A stretch of 64,000 nucleotides of DNA from Agrobacterium tumefaciens (GTDB taxonomy: Bacteria; Pseudomonadota; Alphaproteobacteria; Rhizobiales; Rhizobiaceae), in the NCBI RefSeq assembly GCF_005221325.1, contig NZ_CP039890.1, forward strand, positions 310,001-374,000, in the 5' to 3' direction. The position numbers were made by a program, and so were the translations under genes. The stretch's first letter is position 1. Each line of letters begins with the position of its first letter. The notes beneath the pieces are model-generated. The model did not search any database. It saw only the letters and a program-made list of their open reading frames with translations, and was not told the origin of the DNA. This document shows, one piece after another, positions 43,703-52,112 of the stretch.

Positions 43703-45601
43703 ATGCTGGACTTTCTGGAACTGGAAGAAACCGTCGGCCGCGCCTGGCACAGGCTGATCGGCGAGACCGGCACATGGCTACGCTTCCCGGATCATACCGT
43801 GAAGCTGGAGGATATGCAGGCAGTGCTGGCCATATGTTTCCGCGGTTTTGGCGGTGAACATGCGGTGCAGATCGCTCCGGCCCGCGCCCGCACTTCCAGC
43901 CACCGGCTGAGGCTGCGCCAGCGCATGGGTCTTGGCGAAGAGAAGCTCGCCCAGCCAGGACGTGATCATGCAACGCTGATGCTGCCGCCGGTGCTGGATC
44001 TATTTCCCGACCGGTGCCTCAACCGCGATCTCTATCTCTGGCTCGCCGCCGCCATGGCGATGATGCCGCTTGAACCAGTCATGGCCGCCGACCCGCTTCG
44101 CAACGATCTTGCCCGGCTCGATCGCGCCGCAGAACTGGCAAAAGCCGTCAGCCATGCCTTCCCTGGAATGAAGACCCGTTATCGCCGGCTTTGCGCCGCC
44201 ATGCTCGCGGTGCGCCAGAAACGGCCGCTGCCGCAGGCGGAACAGCAGGTGGAACAACGGGTGCTTTCCATGCTGGCCGATGCGGCAGGGATCGAGGGCC
44301 ATGCGCCACCCGCCGGTTTCTCGGCCAAGGCGCCGCCGCGCTACCTGCCGATGCTGCCGGTGCCGCTATGGCCGGACACGCTGCTGCGCGAAACATCCGA
44401 TGCCCGGCAAGGCGAGGACCAGCCGGCAGCGGGCGCTGTGCCGCAAGGGGCGGAGGCCGTCCGCCATATCGCCGTGCGTGAAAAGGCTGAAAATCGGCAA
44501 ACCGAACGCAGCCCCTTCATCCTCAACCGTTTCGAGAAAATCCTCGCCATGGCCGAGATGGTCAATGTCGACCGGCCGGGTGACGACAGCGACGATGCCG
44601 ACGGCAGTGCGGCGGACGAGCTTGACGATATGACACTGGGTGAAAGAAAGGGGCGGCCTTCCGCCCGCTTCCGCTTCGATCTCGACCTGCCGCCCGAAGC
44701 ACTGAACCATACCTCGCTGACGGCGGAGCTGACCTATCCCGAATGGGATTACCGCAGCGGTACCTATCTCGCCAATCATTGCCGGGTCATCGCCGGTCCG
44801 GCGAAGAACGCCGAGATGGCGCCGGAACCCGACCCGGACACCAAGAGCCTCATCCGCCGGGTCAGGCGGCAATTCGAGGTGCTGCGGCCACGCCACGAGA
44901 TGCTGCGCGCCCAGCTGGACGGCAATGATCTCGATCTTGACGCCGTGGTTCGCGCCAGAAGCGATATCGCCGCCGGAGGACAGGGCAGCGACCGCATTCA
45001 TATGGCAAGCCGCCCACAGGCGCACGATCTTGCCGTGACTATTCTTGTCGACGTGTCGCTATCGACCGATGCCTGGTTCGACAATCGCCGGGTGCTCGAT
45101 GTGGAGAAGGAAGCCCTGCTGGTGCTTGCCCACGGGCTTTCCGCCTGCGGCGACAGTCACTCCATCCTGACCTTCACCTCCCGCCGCCGTTCCTGGGTGC
45201 GGGTGGAAACGGTGAAGGATTTCGATGAGCCGATGGGGCACACTATCGTGCGTCGCATCGCGGCGCTGAAACCCGGCTTCTACACCCGCATCGGCCCAGC
45301 CATCCGCCACGCCAGCGCCAAGCTGCGTGAAAGGCCGGAGCGGCGCAAGCTGCTTCTGCTTCTGACGGATGGCAAGCCGAACGATGTCGACCACTATGAC
45401 GGCCGCTTCGCCATCGAGGACAGCCGCCGCGCGGTCTCCGAGGCACGACGCTCTGGCGTCAGCGTGTTCGGCGTAACGGTGGACAGCAAAGCGCAATCCT
45501 ATATTCCGGTCATGTTCGGCCAGAACGGCTATGCCATCGTCAACAGGATCGCCAAGCTGCCATCTGCGCTGCCGGCAATCTATCGCAGCCTTGCCGGCTG
45601 A
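43703..45601 (+). CDS. norD: NorD, von Willebrand factor A-domain protein
   Basis: A 632-residue protein that partners NorQ in NO reductase maturation. The C-terminal vWA domain (from about residue 440) has the metal-ion-dependent adhesion motif VDVSLSTDAW, with LLLLLTDGKPNDVDHYDG further on. The N-terminal half carries the NorD-specific segment with TLMLPPVLDLFPDRCLNRDL. It ends norCBQD; an NnrR-like site and the DUF2249 genes follow. The size is in the family's usual range. Confidence 0.94.
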   Translation: MLDFLELEETVGRAWHRLIGETGTWLRFPDHTVKLEDMQAVLAICFRGFGGEHAVQIAPARARTSSHRLRLRQRMGLGEEKLAQPGRDHATLMLPPVLDLFPDRCLNRDLYLWLAAAMAMMPLEPVMAADPLRNDLARLDRAAELAKAVSHAFPGMKTRYRRLCAAMLAVRQKRPLPQAEQQVEQRVLSMLADAAGIEGHAPPAGFSAKAPPRYLPMLPVPLWPDTLLRETSDARQGEDQPAAGAVPQGAEAVRHIAVREKAENRQTERSPFILNRFEKILAMAEMVNVDRPGDDSDDADGSAADELDDMTLGERKGRPSARFRFDLDLPPEALNHTSLTAELTYPEWDYRSGTYLANHCRVIAGPAKNAEMAPEPDPDTKSLIRRVRRQFEVLRPRHEMLRAQLDGNDLDLDAVVRARSDIAAGGQGSDRIHMASRPQAHDLAVTILVDVSLSTDAWFDNRRVLDVEKEALLVLAHGLSACGDSHSILTFTSRRRSWVRVETVKDFDEPMGHTIVRRIAALKPGFYTRIGPAIRHASAKLRERPERRKLLLLLTDGKPNDVDHYDGRFAIEDSRRAVSEARRSGVSVFGVTVDSKAQSYIPVMFGQNGYAIVNRIAKLPSALPAIYRSLAG

Positions 45602-45639
45602 AGCATGTCGCGCAACGAACCTGACGAATCTAGGTTTGT

Positions 45640-45653
45640 TTGCGCGGCGACAA
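45640..45653 (+). promoter_or_regulatory. NnrR-like site upstream of the DUF2249 genes
   Basis: TTGCGCGGCGACAA fits TTG-N8-CAA. It begins 106 bp before the ATG of the first DUF2249 gene and after the norD stop, so the pair has its own candidate promoter. Confidence 0.6.
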
Positions 45654-45745
45654 TGTCTCCCGACCGCCCGGCGGATAGATTTTTCCAGTCCGCCGGCCAG
45701 CCGCACCGCCGGACATCATTCCATCCGCGGCCGTGGAGCCAGCCT

Positions 45746-46051
45746 ATGTCAGAAGCCCAAACCGCAGCCAATATCGACGTGCGCATCATTCCGCATCGCG
45801 AACGCCATCCGCGCATTTTCGGTGCGCTGGGCGCATTAACCGAGGGTCAATCGCTACAGATCACCAGCGATCACGATCCCCGTCCACTGCTTTACCAGCT
45901 GGCCACCAATTTCCCCGGCCAGTTCGGCTGGGAATATCTTGAACAGGGTCCGGAAGTCTGGCGTCTCGATATCGGTCGGCTGGAAGAACAGGCAGAAGGT
46001 TCCAAAGACGATATGTCCGGCTGCGAATGCTGCTGCGGATCGGAACATTGA
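45746..46051 (+). CDS. DUF2249 domain protein 1 with Cys-rich tail
   Basis: A 101-residue cytoplasmic protein with the DUF2249 pattern VRIIPHRERHPRIFGALGAL and SDHDPRPLLYQLATNFPGQF, where the HDP is expected to be exposed. The C-terminus MSGCECCCGSEH has four Cys and a His, which suggests metal or heme binding. The ATG at 45746 is chosen because an in-frame extension to 45605 would cross the NnrR-like site. It is 78 bp before the second DUF2249 gene and likely co-regulated. The function is unknown; these proteins are often found near NO and denitrification genes. Confidence 0.85.
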   Translation: MSEAQTAANIDVRIIPHRERHPRIFGALGALTEGQSLQITSDHDPRPLLYQLATNFPGQFGWEYLEQGPEVWRLDIGRLEEQAEGSKDDMSGCECCCGSEH

Positions 46052-46129
46052 CCCCCGCCCTGGCGGTGTGGTGAAAAGACCTCTGGCGGATGGCCCTTGC
46101 CGCCGCCAGCCGACAGATGAGGTGGTGCA

Positions 46130-46663
46130 ATGACGGAAATGATCAGGGAACTCGATGTCCGGCCGCTTTTGCTGAGTGGCGGCGAGCCCTTTCCGGCCAT
46201 CATGGAAGCCGTAGCCGGGCTTGCTCCCGGTGAGGCGCTGCGATTATACGCCACCTTCCGGCCGGTTCCTCTGTTCAAGGTGATGGCCGAGCGCGGTTTC
46301 GACCATAAGGTCAGGGAAATCGGCGGCGGCGACTGGGAAGTACTGTTCACGCCGCAATCCACTGAAACCGAGCAGATTTCCGTGTCACCGGCGCTTGCGG
46401 GCAATGCCGAGGAGCCGCAGATATGGCCTGATCCGGTCGTCTATCTCGACCTCAGCGACGAGACGGCCGAAGGCCAGACAAGCCGCACGCTTAAAGCGCT
46501 GGATCGTCTTCCGCCGGGCGCCGTGATCTTCGTGCTGATGCGGCAGGAGCCGACCTTTTTTTACCCGGAGCTTCTGGCCCGGGGCCATCTTTGGGCCGGC
46601 AATTTCGACGAGGCGCGCACGGCGTTTCGCATCTTCATCCGCGCCGGCGCCGGCGCGCATTAA
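46130..46663 (+). CDS. DUF2249 domain protein 2 (two-domain)
   Basis: A 177-residue protein with two DUF2249-like segments. The first is ELDVRPLLLSGGEPFPAIM and LYATFRPVPLFKVMAERG, and the second is VYLDLSDETAEGQTSRTL, PPGAVIFVLMRQEPTFFYPE, RGHLWAGNF. It has no membrane segment. It could pair with DUF2249 protein 1, which has the Cys tail. The gene ends 27 bp before a strong terminator shared with the convergent nnrS. Confidence 0.82.
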   Translation: MTEMIRELDVRPLLLSGGEPFPAIMEAVAGLAPGEALRLYATFRPVPLFKVMAERGFDHKVREIGGGDWEVLFTPQSTETEQISVSPALAGNAEEPQIWPDPVVYLDLSDETAEGQTSRTLKALDRLPPGAVIFVLMRQEPTFFYPELLARGHLWAGNFDEARTAFRIFIRAGAGAH

Positions 46664-46689
46664 AACCATCGGCTACGCTTGATAACGAA

Positions 46690-46716
46690 ACGCCCCGGAA
46701 ATTGCTTCCGGGGCGT
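46690..46716. terminator. bidirectional terminator between DUF2249 gene and nnrS
   Basis: An 11-bp stem (ACGCCCCGGAA / TTCCGGGGCGT) with a five-base loop. TCTCGTTTT follows on the plus strand, and the minus strand has TTTCGTTATC after the stem. It separates the two convergent genes. Confidence 0.85.
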
Positions 46717-46746
46717 CTCGTTTTGACGGTGTCGCAAGAGAGCGTT

Positions 46747-47979
46747 TCAGGCTTTCAGCGGTTTGCGTTCGCGCATCAGGATCGGTCCGTATTCGACGCA
46801 GAAGAGACCGAAACCCACGATCCAGAGAAGCGCCGAGCAGGCATAAAGATGCATCATCACGCCCGGGAAAAACTCGGCTGCCGGCCTCAGCAGTGCGCAG
46901 GCGATCAGCGCCACATAAGCGGCGATGGTGACGCTGCTGGCCGCGAGCTTGCGCCCGGTATGGCCAAGGCTCGCTCTCGTCATAACCGCAAGCATCATGC
47001 AGCCGATAACGCCGACGGTGAAGACGTGCAGCACAGAGCGCGTGTCCATCACGTCTAGAGCCGCCAGCGCAATCGCGATGAAACCGACGGGAATGAAGGC
47101 ATAGGCCACATGCAGCACCACCAGCACCTGCTCCGGCCAGGTCGTCCAGCCGCGCCAGCGGATGAGTCGAACAGCATGCATGAACGCGGCCAGAAGCGCC
47201 GTGGGCACTGCCACGATGCTCTCGGGTTCTATTGTCCAGACGGCAAGCGCCACGATGCCGGTGAGGATGGCGGCCGTATCGAAGCCGTTATAGGGCACGG
47301 GAAAATCCGTGCGGCCAAAACGGTTCAGCCAGTTTCGGGTGAAACTCGGCACGATGCGGCCGCCGACGATGATGACGAGCACGGTATAGGCCGAGACGGC
47401 AAGGCGGGTCGCGATCTGGCTGTGATCGCCGCCAATCGCCGCCCCATGGAAAATGATGTTGGCGACGGAAAGCGCCAGCAGCCCGCCCAGCACCTTCAGA
47501 TCTTTCCATTTGCGCCCGGCAATGACCTCGCGCGCGCAGATCACCAGAAGTGCCGGTAGGAAAAGCCCGTCCACGGCTGCGGCAGTGACCACGCCCACCG
47601 TGCCCGGCACAAGCAGGAAAAGCCGGCCGGCGCACCAGAGCGCAAACAGCCACACCAAGGGTTTGCCCGATACCGGCAGCCGCCCCGTCCAGTTCGGCAC
47701 GGCCGTCAAAAGAAAGCCGGCGAGCACCGCCGAAGCGAAGCCGAACAGCATCTCATGGGCATGCCAGTTCGGTGCGCTGTAGTCCCCACCGAGGTCAATG
47801 AAGCCGGAAAGGGCTGCGATCCACAACACCATCGCCACGATGGCCCACAGGGCGCCGCCGAGGAAAAACGGCCGGAAGCCGTAAGAAAAGATAACCGGGC
47901 CGGTGCGCGCCAGCCCTCTTGGAATGCCGCCCTTTGGCCGGCTGCGCCCTTGGGTGAGAACTGTTTCGCTGCCACTCAT
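46747..47979 (-). CDS. nnrS: NnrS family membrane protein (paralogue 2)
   Basis: A 410-residue polytopic membrane protein with the NnrS marks: IFSYGFRPFFLGGALWAI, SAPNWHAHEMLFGFASAVLAG FLLTAVPNWTG, VGVIGCMMLAVMTRASLGHTGR. Its C-terminus is in the membrane. It is a heme and copper binding protein family linked to NO tolerance. The ATG at 47979 (MSGSETV) is favoured; an extension to 48072 crosses the NnrR-like site. It is divergent from nirK, and the site at 48037-48050 is 58 bp from its start. It is a paralogue of the protein at 27475-28662. Confidence 0.93.
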   Translation of the reverse strand: MSGSETVLTQGRSRPKGGIPRGLARTGPVIFSYGFRPFFLGGALWAIVAMVLWIAALSGFIDLGGDYSAPNWHAHEMLFGFASAVLAGFLLTAVPNWTGRLPVSGKPLVWLFALWCAGRLFLLVPGTVGVVTAAAVDGLFLPALLVICAREVIAGRKWKDLKVLGGLLALSVANIIFHGAAIGGDHSQIATRLAVSAYTVLVIIVGGRIVPSFTRNWLNRFGRTDFPVPYNGFDTAAILTGIVALAVWTIEPESIVAVPTALLAAFMHAVRLIRWRGWTTWPEQVLVVLHVAYAFIPVGFIAIALAALDVMDTRSVLHVFTVGVIGCMMLAVMTRASLGHTGRKLAASSVTIAAYVALIACALLRPAAEFFPGVMMHLYACSALLWIVGFGLFCVEYGPILMRERKPLKA

Positions 47980-48036
47980 TATAATGCTCCTTGCTTGGTC
48001 TTGACATATGTCTAGACGCAAGCCCGTCCGACTTCT

Positions 48037-48050
48037 TTGCGAACAGGCAA
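48037..48050. promoter_or_regulatory. NnrR-like site between nnrS and nirK
   Basis: TTGCGAACAGGCAA fits TTG-N8-CAA. It is 58 bp from nnrS and 165 bp from nirK, so it is best placed for nnrS but may also control nirK if the nirK transcript has a long leader. Confidence 0.72.
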
Positions 48051-48214
48051 AGAGGCGGTGCGACGCTTCCACACCGGCCTTCAGCCGCCTGCCAAAATGT
48101 CGCAGGGTGCCGAAAGCGAAGTTTGCTCCATCTCAAATTGTATTTTCGCCCCTCCGCTACAAATGCTGGACAGAGCGAAACATGCTCTGCCCCAAGAGGG
48201 ATAGGAGAAGAATG

Positions 48215-49357
48215 ATGACGGAAACCTTCCACATCACACGGCGTAATATTCTCGCAGGCGCAGCATTTGCAGGGGCTATAGCTCCCGTCATCATGCCATC
48301 AGCAGCGAGCGCGGCAGAGGAAAAGAAGGCCGCAGCCAAGCCATTGACGAGCGCTGAGATTGCAGCGTTACCTCGCGTAAAAGTTGATCTCATCAAGCCG
48401 CCCTTCGTGCATGCCCACACGCAGAAAGCCGAAGGCGGACCGAAGATCGTCGAGTTCACGCTCACGATCAAAGAGCAGAAGATGATCCTTGATGACAAGG
48501 GCACCGAGGTCCACGCCATGACCTTCAACGGTTCGGTTCCCGGGCCTCTGATGGTGGTGCACCAGGACGACTATGTCGAACTGACCCTCATCAACCCCGA
48601 TACCAATGAACTGCAGCACAATATCGATTTCCACTCGGCCACCGGCGCGCTCGGCGGCGGCGGGCTCACCATCGTCAACCCCGGTGAAAAGGCGATCCTG
48701 CGCTTCAAAGCCACCAAGGCCGGCGTCTTCGTCTATCACTGCGCACCTCCCGGCATGGTGCCGTGGCACGTCACCTCGGGCATGAATGGCGCGATCATGG
48801 TACTGCCGCGTGAGGGCCTGGCGGACGGCCACGGCAAGGAGCTTGTTTATGACAAGATCTATTATATCGGCGAGCAGGACTTCTACATCCCGCGCGACGA
48901 GAACGGCAATTTCAAGAAATATGAAAGCGCCGGCGACGCCATGGCCGACACGCTGGAAGTCATGCGCAAGCTGACGCCAAGCCACATCGTGTTCAACGGT
49001 GCAGTTGGTGCCCTGACAGGTGAACATGCCCTTCAGGCCGCCGTTGGTGAAAAGGTGCTGATCGTTCATTCGCAGGCGAACCGCGACACCCGCCCGCACC
49101 TCATCGGCGGCCATGGTGATTATGTCTGGGCGACGGGCAAATTCCGCAACCCGCCGGATCTCGACCAGGAAACCTGGTTCATCCCCGGCGGCACGGCGGG
49201 CGCGGCCTTCTACACTTTCGAGCAGCCCGGCATCTACGCCTATGTCAACCACAACCTCATCGAAGCCTTCGAACTGGGCGCAGCAGCCCACTTCAAGGTC
49301 ACGGGTGAGTGGAACAACACCCTGATGCAGGCGGTGCTGGCCCCATCGAGCATCTGA
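48215..49357 (+). CDS. nirK: copper-containing nitrite reductase NirK
   Basis: NirK reduces nitrite to NO in the periplasm. The 380-residue precursor has a twin-arginine signal ([17 protein letters not shown]). Type 1 and type 2 copper ligands are visible in [37 protein letters not shown] (His, Cys, His, Met) and [17 protein letters not shown]. The ATG at 48215 has GGAG at a better distance than the ATG at 48212; upstream extension to 48008 is rejected. A GC-rich hairpin follows the stop and nirV is next. Assignment is firm. Confidence 0.97.
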   Translation: MTETFHITRRNILAGAAFAGAIAPVIMPSAASAAEEKKAAAKPLTSAEIAALPRVKVDLIKPPFVHAHTQKAEGGPKIVEFTLTIKEQKMILDDKGTEVHAMTFNGSVPGPLMVVHQDDYVELTLINPDTNELQHNIDFHSATGALGGGGLTIVNPGEKAILRFKATKAGVFVYHCAPPGMVPWHVTSGMNGAIMVLPREGLADGHGKELVYDKIYYIGEQDFYIPRDENGNFKKYESAGDAMADTLEVMRKLTPSHIVFNGAVGALTGEHALQAAVGEKVLIVHSQANRDTRPHLIGGHGDYVWATGKFRNPPDLDQETWFIPGGTAGAAFYTFEQPGIYAYVNHNLIEAFELGAAAHFKVTGEWNNTLMQAVLAPSSI

Positions 49358-49364
49358 CGAAAAC

Positions 49365-49401
49365 GGGAGCGCGCCGCCGCCGACAGGCGCGGCGCGCTCC
49401 C
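49365..49401 (+). terminator. GC-rich hairpin between nirK and nirV
   Basis: A 13-bp stem (GGGAGCGCGCCGC / GCGGCGCGCTCCC) with an 11-base loop starts 7 bp after the nirK stop. No clear T-run follows, so it is more likely to stabilise the nirK mRNA or partly attenuate than to end transcription. Confidence 0.7.
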
Positions 49402-49467
49402 CTTCTGCTCTCTGCGGCCTGAAAGCAGGCCCGAACTTTGGCGTCTCAACGACGCAGGCAGGTTCCC

Positions 49468-50385
49468 ATGGGCATTCCCGGCAATAGCCATTTCCCAAAT
49501 GCCGTCTCGCTTCTTTTGCCGCTCTCGCTTGCAACAGTGCTGGCAACGGCCATTGGTTTCCAGTCCGGGATCATCCGCAGCGGCGCTGATGCCAGCGCGG
49601 CCATGACGGCTCCGCAGGTCGTTACTGTGCCCGCCGGACGTTTCACCTACCGGGCGGAGGGTGAATATTTTCGCAATGGGTATGCCGTCGATGGCCCGAT
49701 GGTCGACGTGACGATGCGGCAAAATCTGACGATCATGAAATATCAGGTGTCGAGCGCGGATTATGCGCGCTGCGTGGCGGAAGGCAGCTGCCAGCAACCC
49801 GAACCCGGCTTTGCCGCCCCCGTCGGCGCCGAGATACCGGCAACCGGCATCAGCCAGGATGACGCCCACGCCTATGCAAAGTGGCTGAGCGAGCGGACCG
49901 GCACTGTCTGGCGCCTGCCGAGCGATACCGAGCTGGCCTCTGCCGCCGGATCGCTTTTTCCGGATGAGACGCTTGGCGTGGCTGCGGACAGTGAAAACCC
50001 CGCGTTGCGCTGGCTGGCGGATTACGAGCGGCAGACCAGCCGCAAGGCCGCGGGCAATCCCGTTCCGCAATCTTATGGCAGCTTCGGCGAAAACGAATAT
50101 GGCCTTGCCGATTTCGGCGGCAATATCTGGGAATGGACCGCGAGTTGCAGCCACCGCGTGACGCTCGGCAAGGATGGCGAAGTGGTCGACACCGCCGCCG
50201 CCTGCGGCATTCCCGTCGCATCGGGAAAACACCGGGCGGCGATGAGCGCCTTCGTCAAAAATCCGAAAAGCGGCGGCTGCGCCGTTGGCGTGCCTCCTGA
50301 TAATCTCGGCTTCCGGCTGGTGAAGGATACGCGGTGGTATGCGCCGCTTGTCGAAAAGCTTCGCACAGCCCGTCTGATTTCTTGA
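49468..50385 (+). CDS. nirV: NirV, formylglycine-generating enzyme-like protein
   Basis: A 305-residue protein with a signal or anchor helix (VSLLLPLSLATVLATAIGF) and an FGE-sulfatase domain. Features are TVPAGRFTYRAEGEYF, EYGLADFGGNIWEWTASC and the end PPDNLGFRLVKD. NirV accompanies nirK in many alphaproteobacteria, but its function is uncertain. The ATG at 49468 is chosen over an in-frame TTG at 49438 because the latter adds a polar leader before the hydrophobic helix. It lies downstream of nirK with the hairpin between. The nnrR gene follows. Confidence 0.9.
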   Translation: MGIPGNSHFPNAVSLLLPLSLATVLATAIGFQSGIIRSGADASAAMTAPQVVTVPAGRFTYRAEGEYFRNGYAVDGPMVDVTMRQNLTIMKYQVSSADYARCVAEGSCQQPEPGFAAPVGAEIPATGISQDDAHAYAKWLSERTGTVWRLPSDTELASAAGSLFPDETLGVAADSENPALRWLADYERQTSRKAAGNPVPQSYGSFGENEYGLADFGGNIWEWTASCSHRVTLGKDGEVVDTAAACGIPVASGKHRAAMSAFVKNPKSGGCAVGVPPDNLGFRLVKDTRWYAPLVEKLRTARLIS

Positions 50386-50408
50386 TAATCGTCAATTAAA
50401 ACAATCAG

Positions 50409-50422
50409 TTGATTCATATCAT
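50409..50422 (+). promoter_or_regulatory. FNR/FixK-like site upstream of nnrR
   Basis: TTGATTCATATCAT matches the FNR consensus TTGAT-N4-ATCAA at all but the last base. It lies 113 bp before the nnrR start and suggests that an oxygen-sensing FNR/FixK protein turns on nnrR. Confidence 0.7.
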
Positions 50423-50534
50423 TTGATCTTCTTCAGCCAGTGATAGTGCTGTATTGTGAGGATACAGAAAAGGTCGACACCCGGTTGCCCATGACGGGAA
50501 CCAAGGCGGCGGCCAATCACCGGAGAGGGTGCAA

Positions 50535-51236
50535 GTGAAGATTGACCGAAGCGTCATCCGGTCGCTGGCCTTGTTTGCCAAGATGGCCGACGATGAGCTG
50601 GACGGACTGCTGACCCACGCCACATCCCGGCTGGTCCCGCCCGGCGAAGCCATTTTCGAGCAGGGCCAGTCCGCCACACATTTCTTCCTGCTCATTCACG
50701 GCCGCCTGAAGGTGACGCAGGTGACCCATGACGGCCAGCAGATCATCGTGCGTATGGTGCATCCCGGCGACCTCTTCGGTTTCGCCCGGGCGCTGCAACG
50801 GTCGGATTATCCCGGCACCGCCACGACGGCGGCCGAAAGCGTGATTCTATCCTGGCACACGGACCTCTGGCCGCAATTCGTCGAACAGAACCCGCATCTC
50901 GCCGTCTCCGCCATGCAGACGATCGGCCAGCGTCTTGAGGAAGCCCACACACGCATCCGCGAAATGTCGACGCAGGAAGTGGAGCGCCGGGTGGCGCACG
51001 CCGTGCTGCGCCTTTCACAGCAGGCGGGACGCAAGGAGTTGGATGGCATCCGTATCGACTTCCCGATCTCGCGTCAGGATATAGCCGAAATGACCGGCAC
51101 GACGCTGCACACCGTTTCGCGTATCCTCAGCAGCTGGGAGAGCAAGGGTCTGGTGCAGGGCGGGCGGCAGAAACTTCTGGTCTGCAATCTGCCGGGCCTT
51201 GCCCAGCTGGCGGAGGGAGAAACCAGCCAGGTCTAG
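50535..51236 (+). CDS. nnrR: NnrR, Crp/Fnr-family nitric oxide-responsive regulator
   Basis: This regulator of 233 residues has an N-terminal cyclic-nucleotide-type domain (residues 20-140, including GQSATHFFLLIHGRLKVTQ). It also has a C-terminal winged HTH (ISRQDIAEMTGTTLHTVSRI, SSWESKGLVQGG). No N-terminal cysteine cluster like that of FNR is present, which fits NnrR-type NO sensing. The GTG at 50535 follows GGAGAGG by six bases; another GTG at 50529 is too close. Its predicted targets are the TTG-N8-CAA sites in the window. Confidence 0.92.
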   Translation: MKIDRSVIRSLALFAKMADDELDGLLTHATSRLVPPGEAIFEQGQSATHFFLLIHGRLKVTQVTHDGQQIIVRMVHPGDLFGFARALQRSDYPGTATTAAESVILSWHTDLWPQFVEQNPHLAVSAMQTIGQRLEEAHTRIREMSTQEVERRVAHAVLRLSQQAGRKELDGIRIDFPISRQDIAEMTGTTLHTVSRILSSWESKGLVQGGRQKLLVCNLPGLAQLAEGETSQV

Positions 51237-51587
51237 GGTGGCGACACTTGCCCCTCTCATGCCTCGATTTTCGCTAGCCGTATCTGGGTCGATCGGGGTG
51301 CGGCTTTCACTCAATTGTTTTGAACGCCTTGCTTTCGGCGAAAGTTCGACAAGGCGAGAAAATGCGCATCACTTATTTCTCTTCGGTGGCGTTCATCACA
51401 CGGAGTGGTGGCGTCGTTGCATTAAAACTTTCCTCCTTTGAACCCCGAACACACCGGTTGGCAGTGCTTAGACCAACGTTCGAACCGGACGAAAGGCATC
51501 GTACCAACCCTTTGCCTGCGACAAGAAGATAGTGAGATCGTCTGAGATCAAAATCGACCGCTCTGCCGATTATGAAGACGTCGAGAA

Positions 51588-51619
51588 ACGACTGATCGAA
51601 ATATAGATTGATCAGTCGT
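51588..51619. repeat. perfect 10-bp inverted repeat
   Basis: ACGACTGATC and GATCAGTCGT flank a 12-base AT-rich spacer. It sits at the end of a short protein-like frame in the gene-poor region. It may be a weak terminator or an operator. Confidence 0.55.
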
Positions 51620-51835
51620 AATCTCCCCGATTACCCGTTGAAACGCATTGTCGCTTTTGGTGACGGCAAAACCTACTTAAGGTCTCCCTGAAACGCGGGA
51701 CGGTCATCCGGTCGAACGCAAAGGAAACCGTCTCCTGTGGTGGGCGCTCTGCCTCGGCCTGTTCCCGATGGTCATCGGTCATGGAAGAAGAACGATCCGC
51801 CCGCTGTCGAGTTTCGACTACATCCGCGTCTATAG

Positions 51836-51946
51836 GTGACCGAGATTGCAGAACGACAGGGTTACGCGACGCTGACGGCTTTCAGCGTCGCATTCAAACG
51901 TCATACAGGTCTGACACCCAGCGTATGGCGAAGGGCTGCCCTGTGA
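51836..51946 (+). pseudogene. AraC-family regulator, C-terminal remnant
   Basis: The frame reads VTEIAERQGYATLTAFSVAF, KRHTGLTPSVWRRAAL and a stop. This is the second helix-turn-helix of an AraC protein (usual form IAERxGYxSxSAFSxAFKRxxGxxPxxWRR). A TAG directly upstream in frame and no recognisable first HTH or effector domain show that only the tail is left. Confidence 0.65.
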
Positions 51947-51962
51947 CGAGATCTGATCGATC

Positions 51963-52112
51963 TCATATCAGCGTCATGCCGCCGTTAACGTGAAGTTCGA
52001 TCCCGTTGACGAAACTGCCAGCATCAGATGCTAGAAACAGCGCCGCACGCGCAAGCTCCTCTGGCCGACCCATGCGCCCGGCGGGAATAAGCGACGCCAT
52101 ATGCTCCTCGAA
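51963..52112 (-). pseudogene. SDR C-terminal remnant fused to a LysR remnant
   Basis: The last 49 codons of the frame that starts at 52430 read SLIPAGRMGRPEELARAALF, LASDAGSFVNGIELHVNGG and a stop after MTLI. That is the standard end of an SDR protein. No Rossmann or catalytic part precedes it; instead it is joined in frame to LysR sequence. It is a chimera from a deletion. Confidence 0.75.

Larger units (their letters stand above)
51237..51962. other. gene-poor region with an AraC tail
   Basis: This gap of over 700 bp has no intact gene. It contains a perfect inverted repeat (51588-51619) and an AraC-family C-terminal remnant (51836-51946). A short open stretch at about 51550-51608 reads EIKIDRSADYEDVEKRLIEI and ends at TAG; it looks protein-like but I recognise no family. 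Confidence 0.55.
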
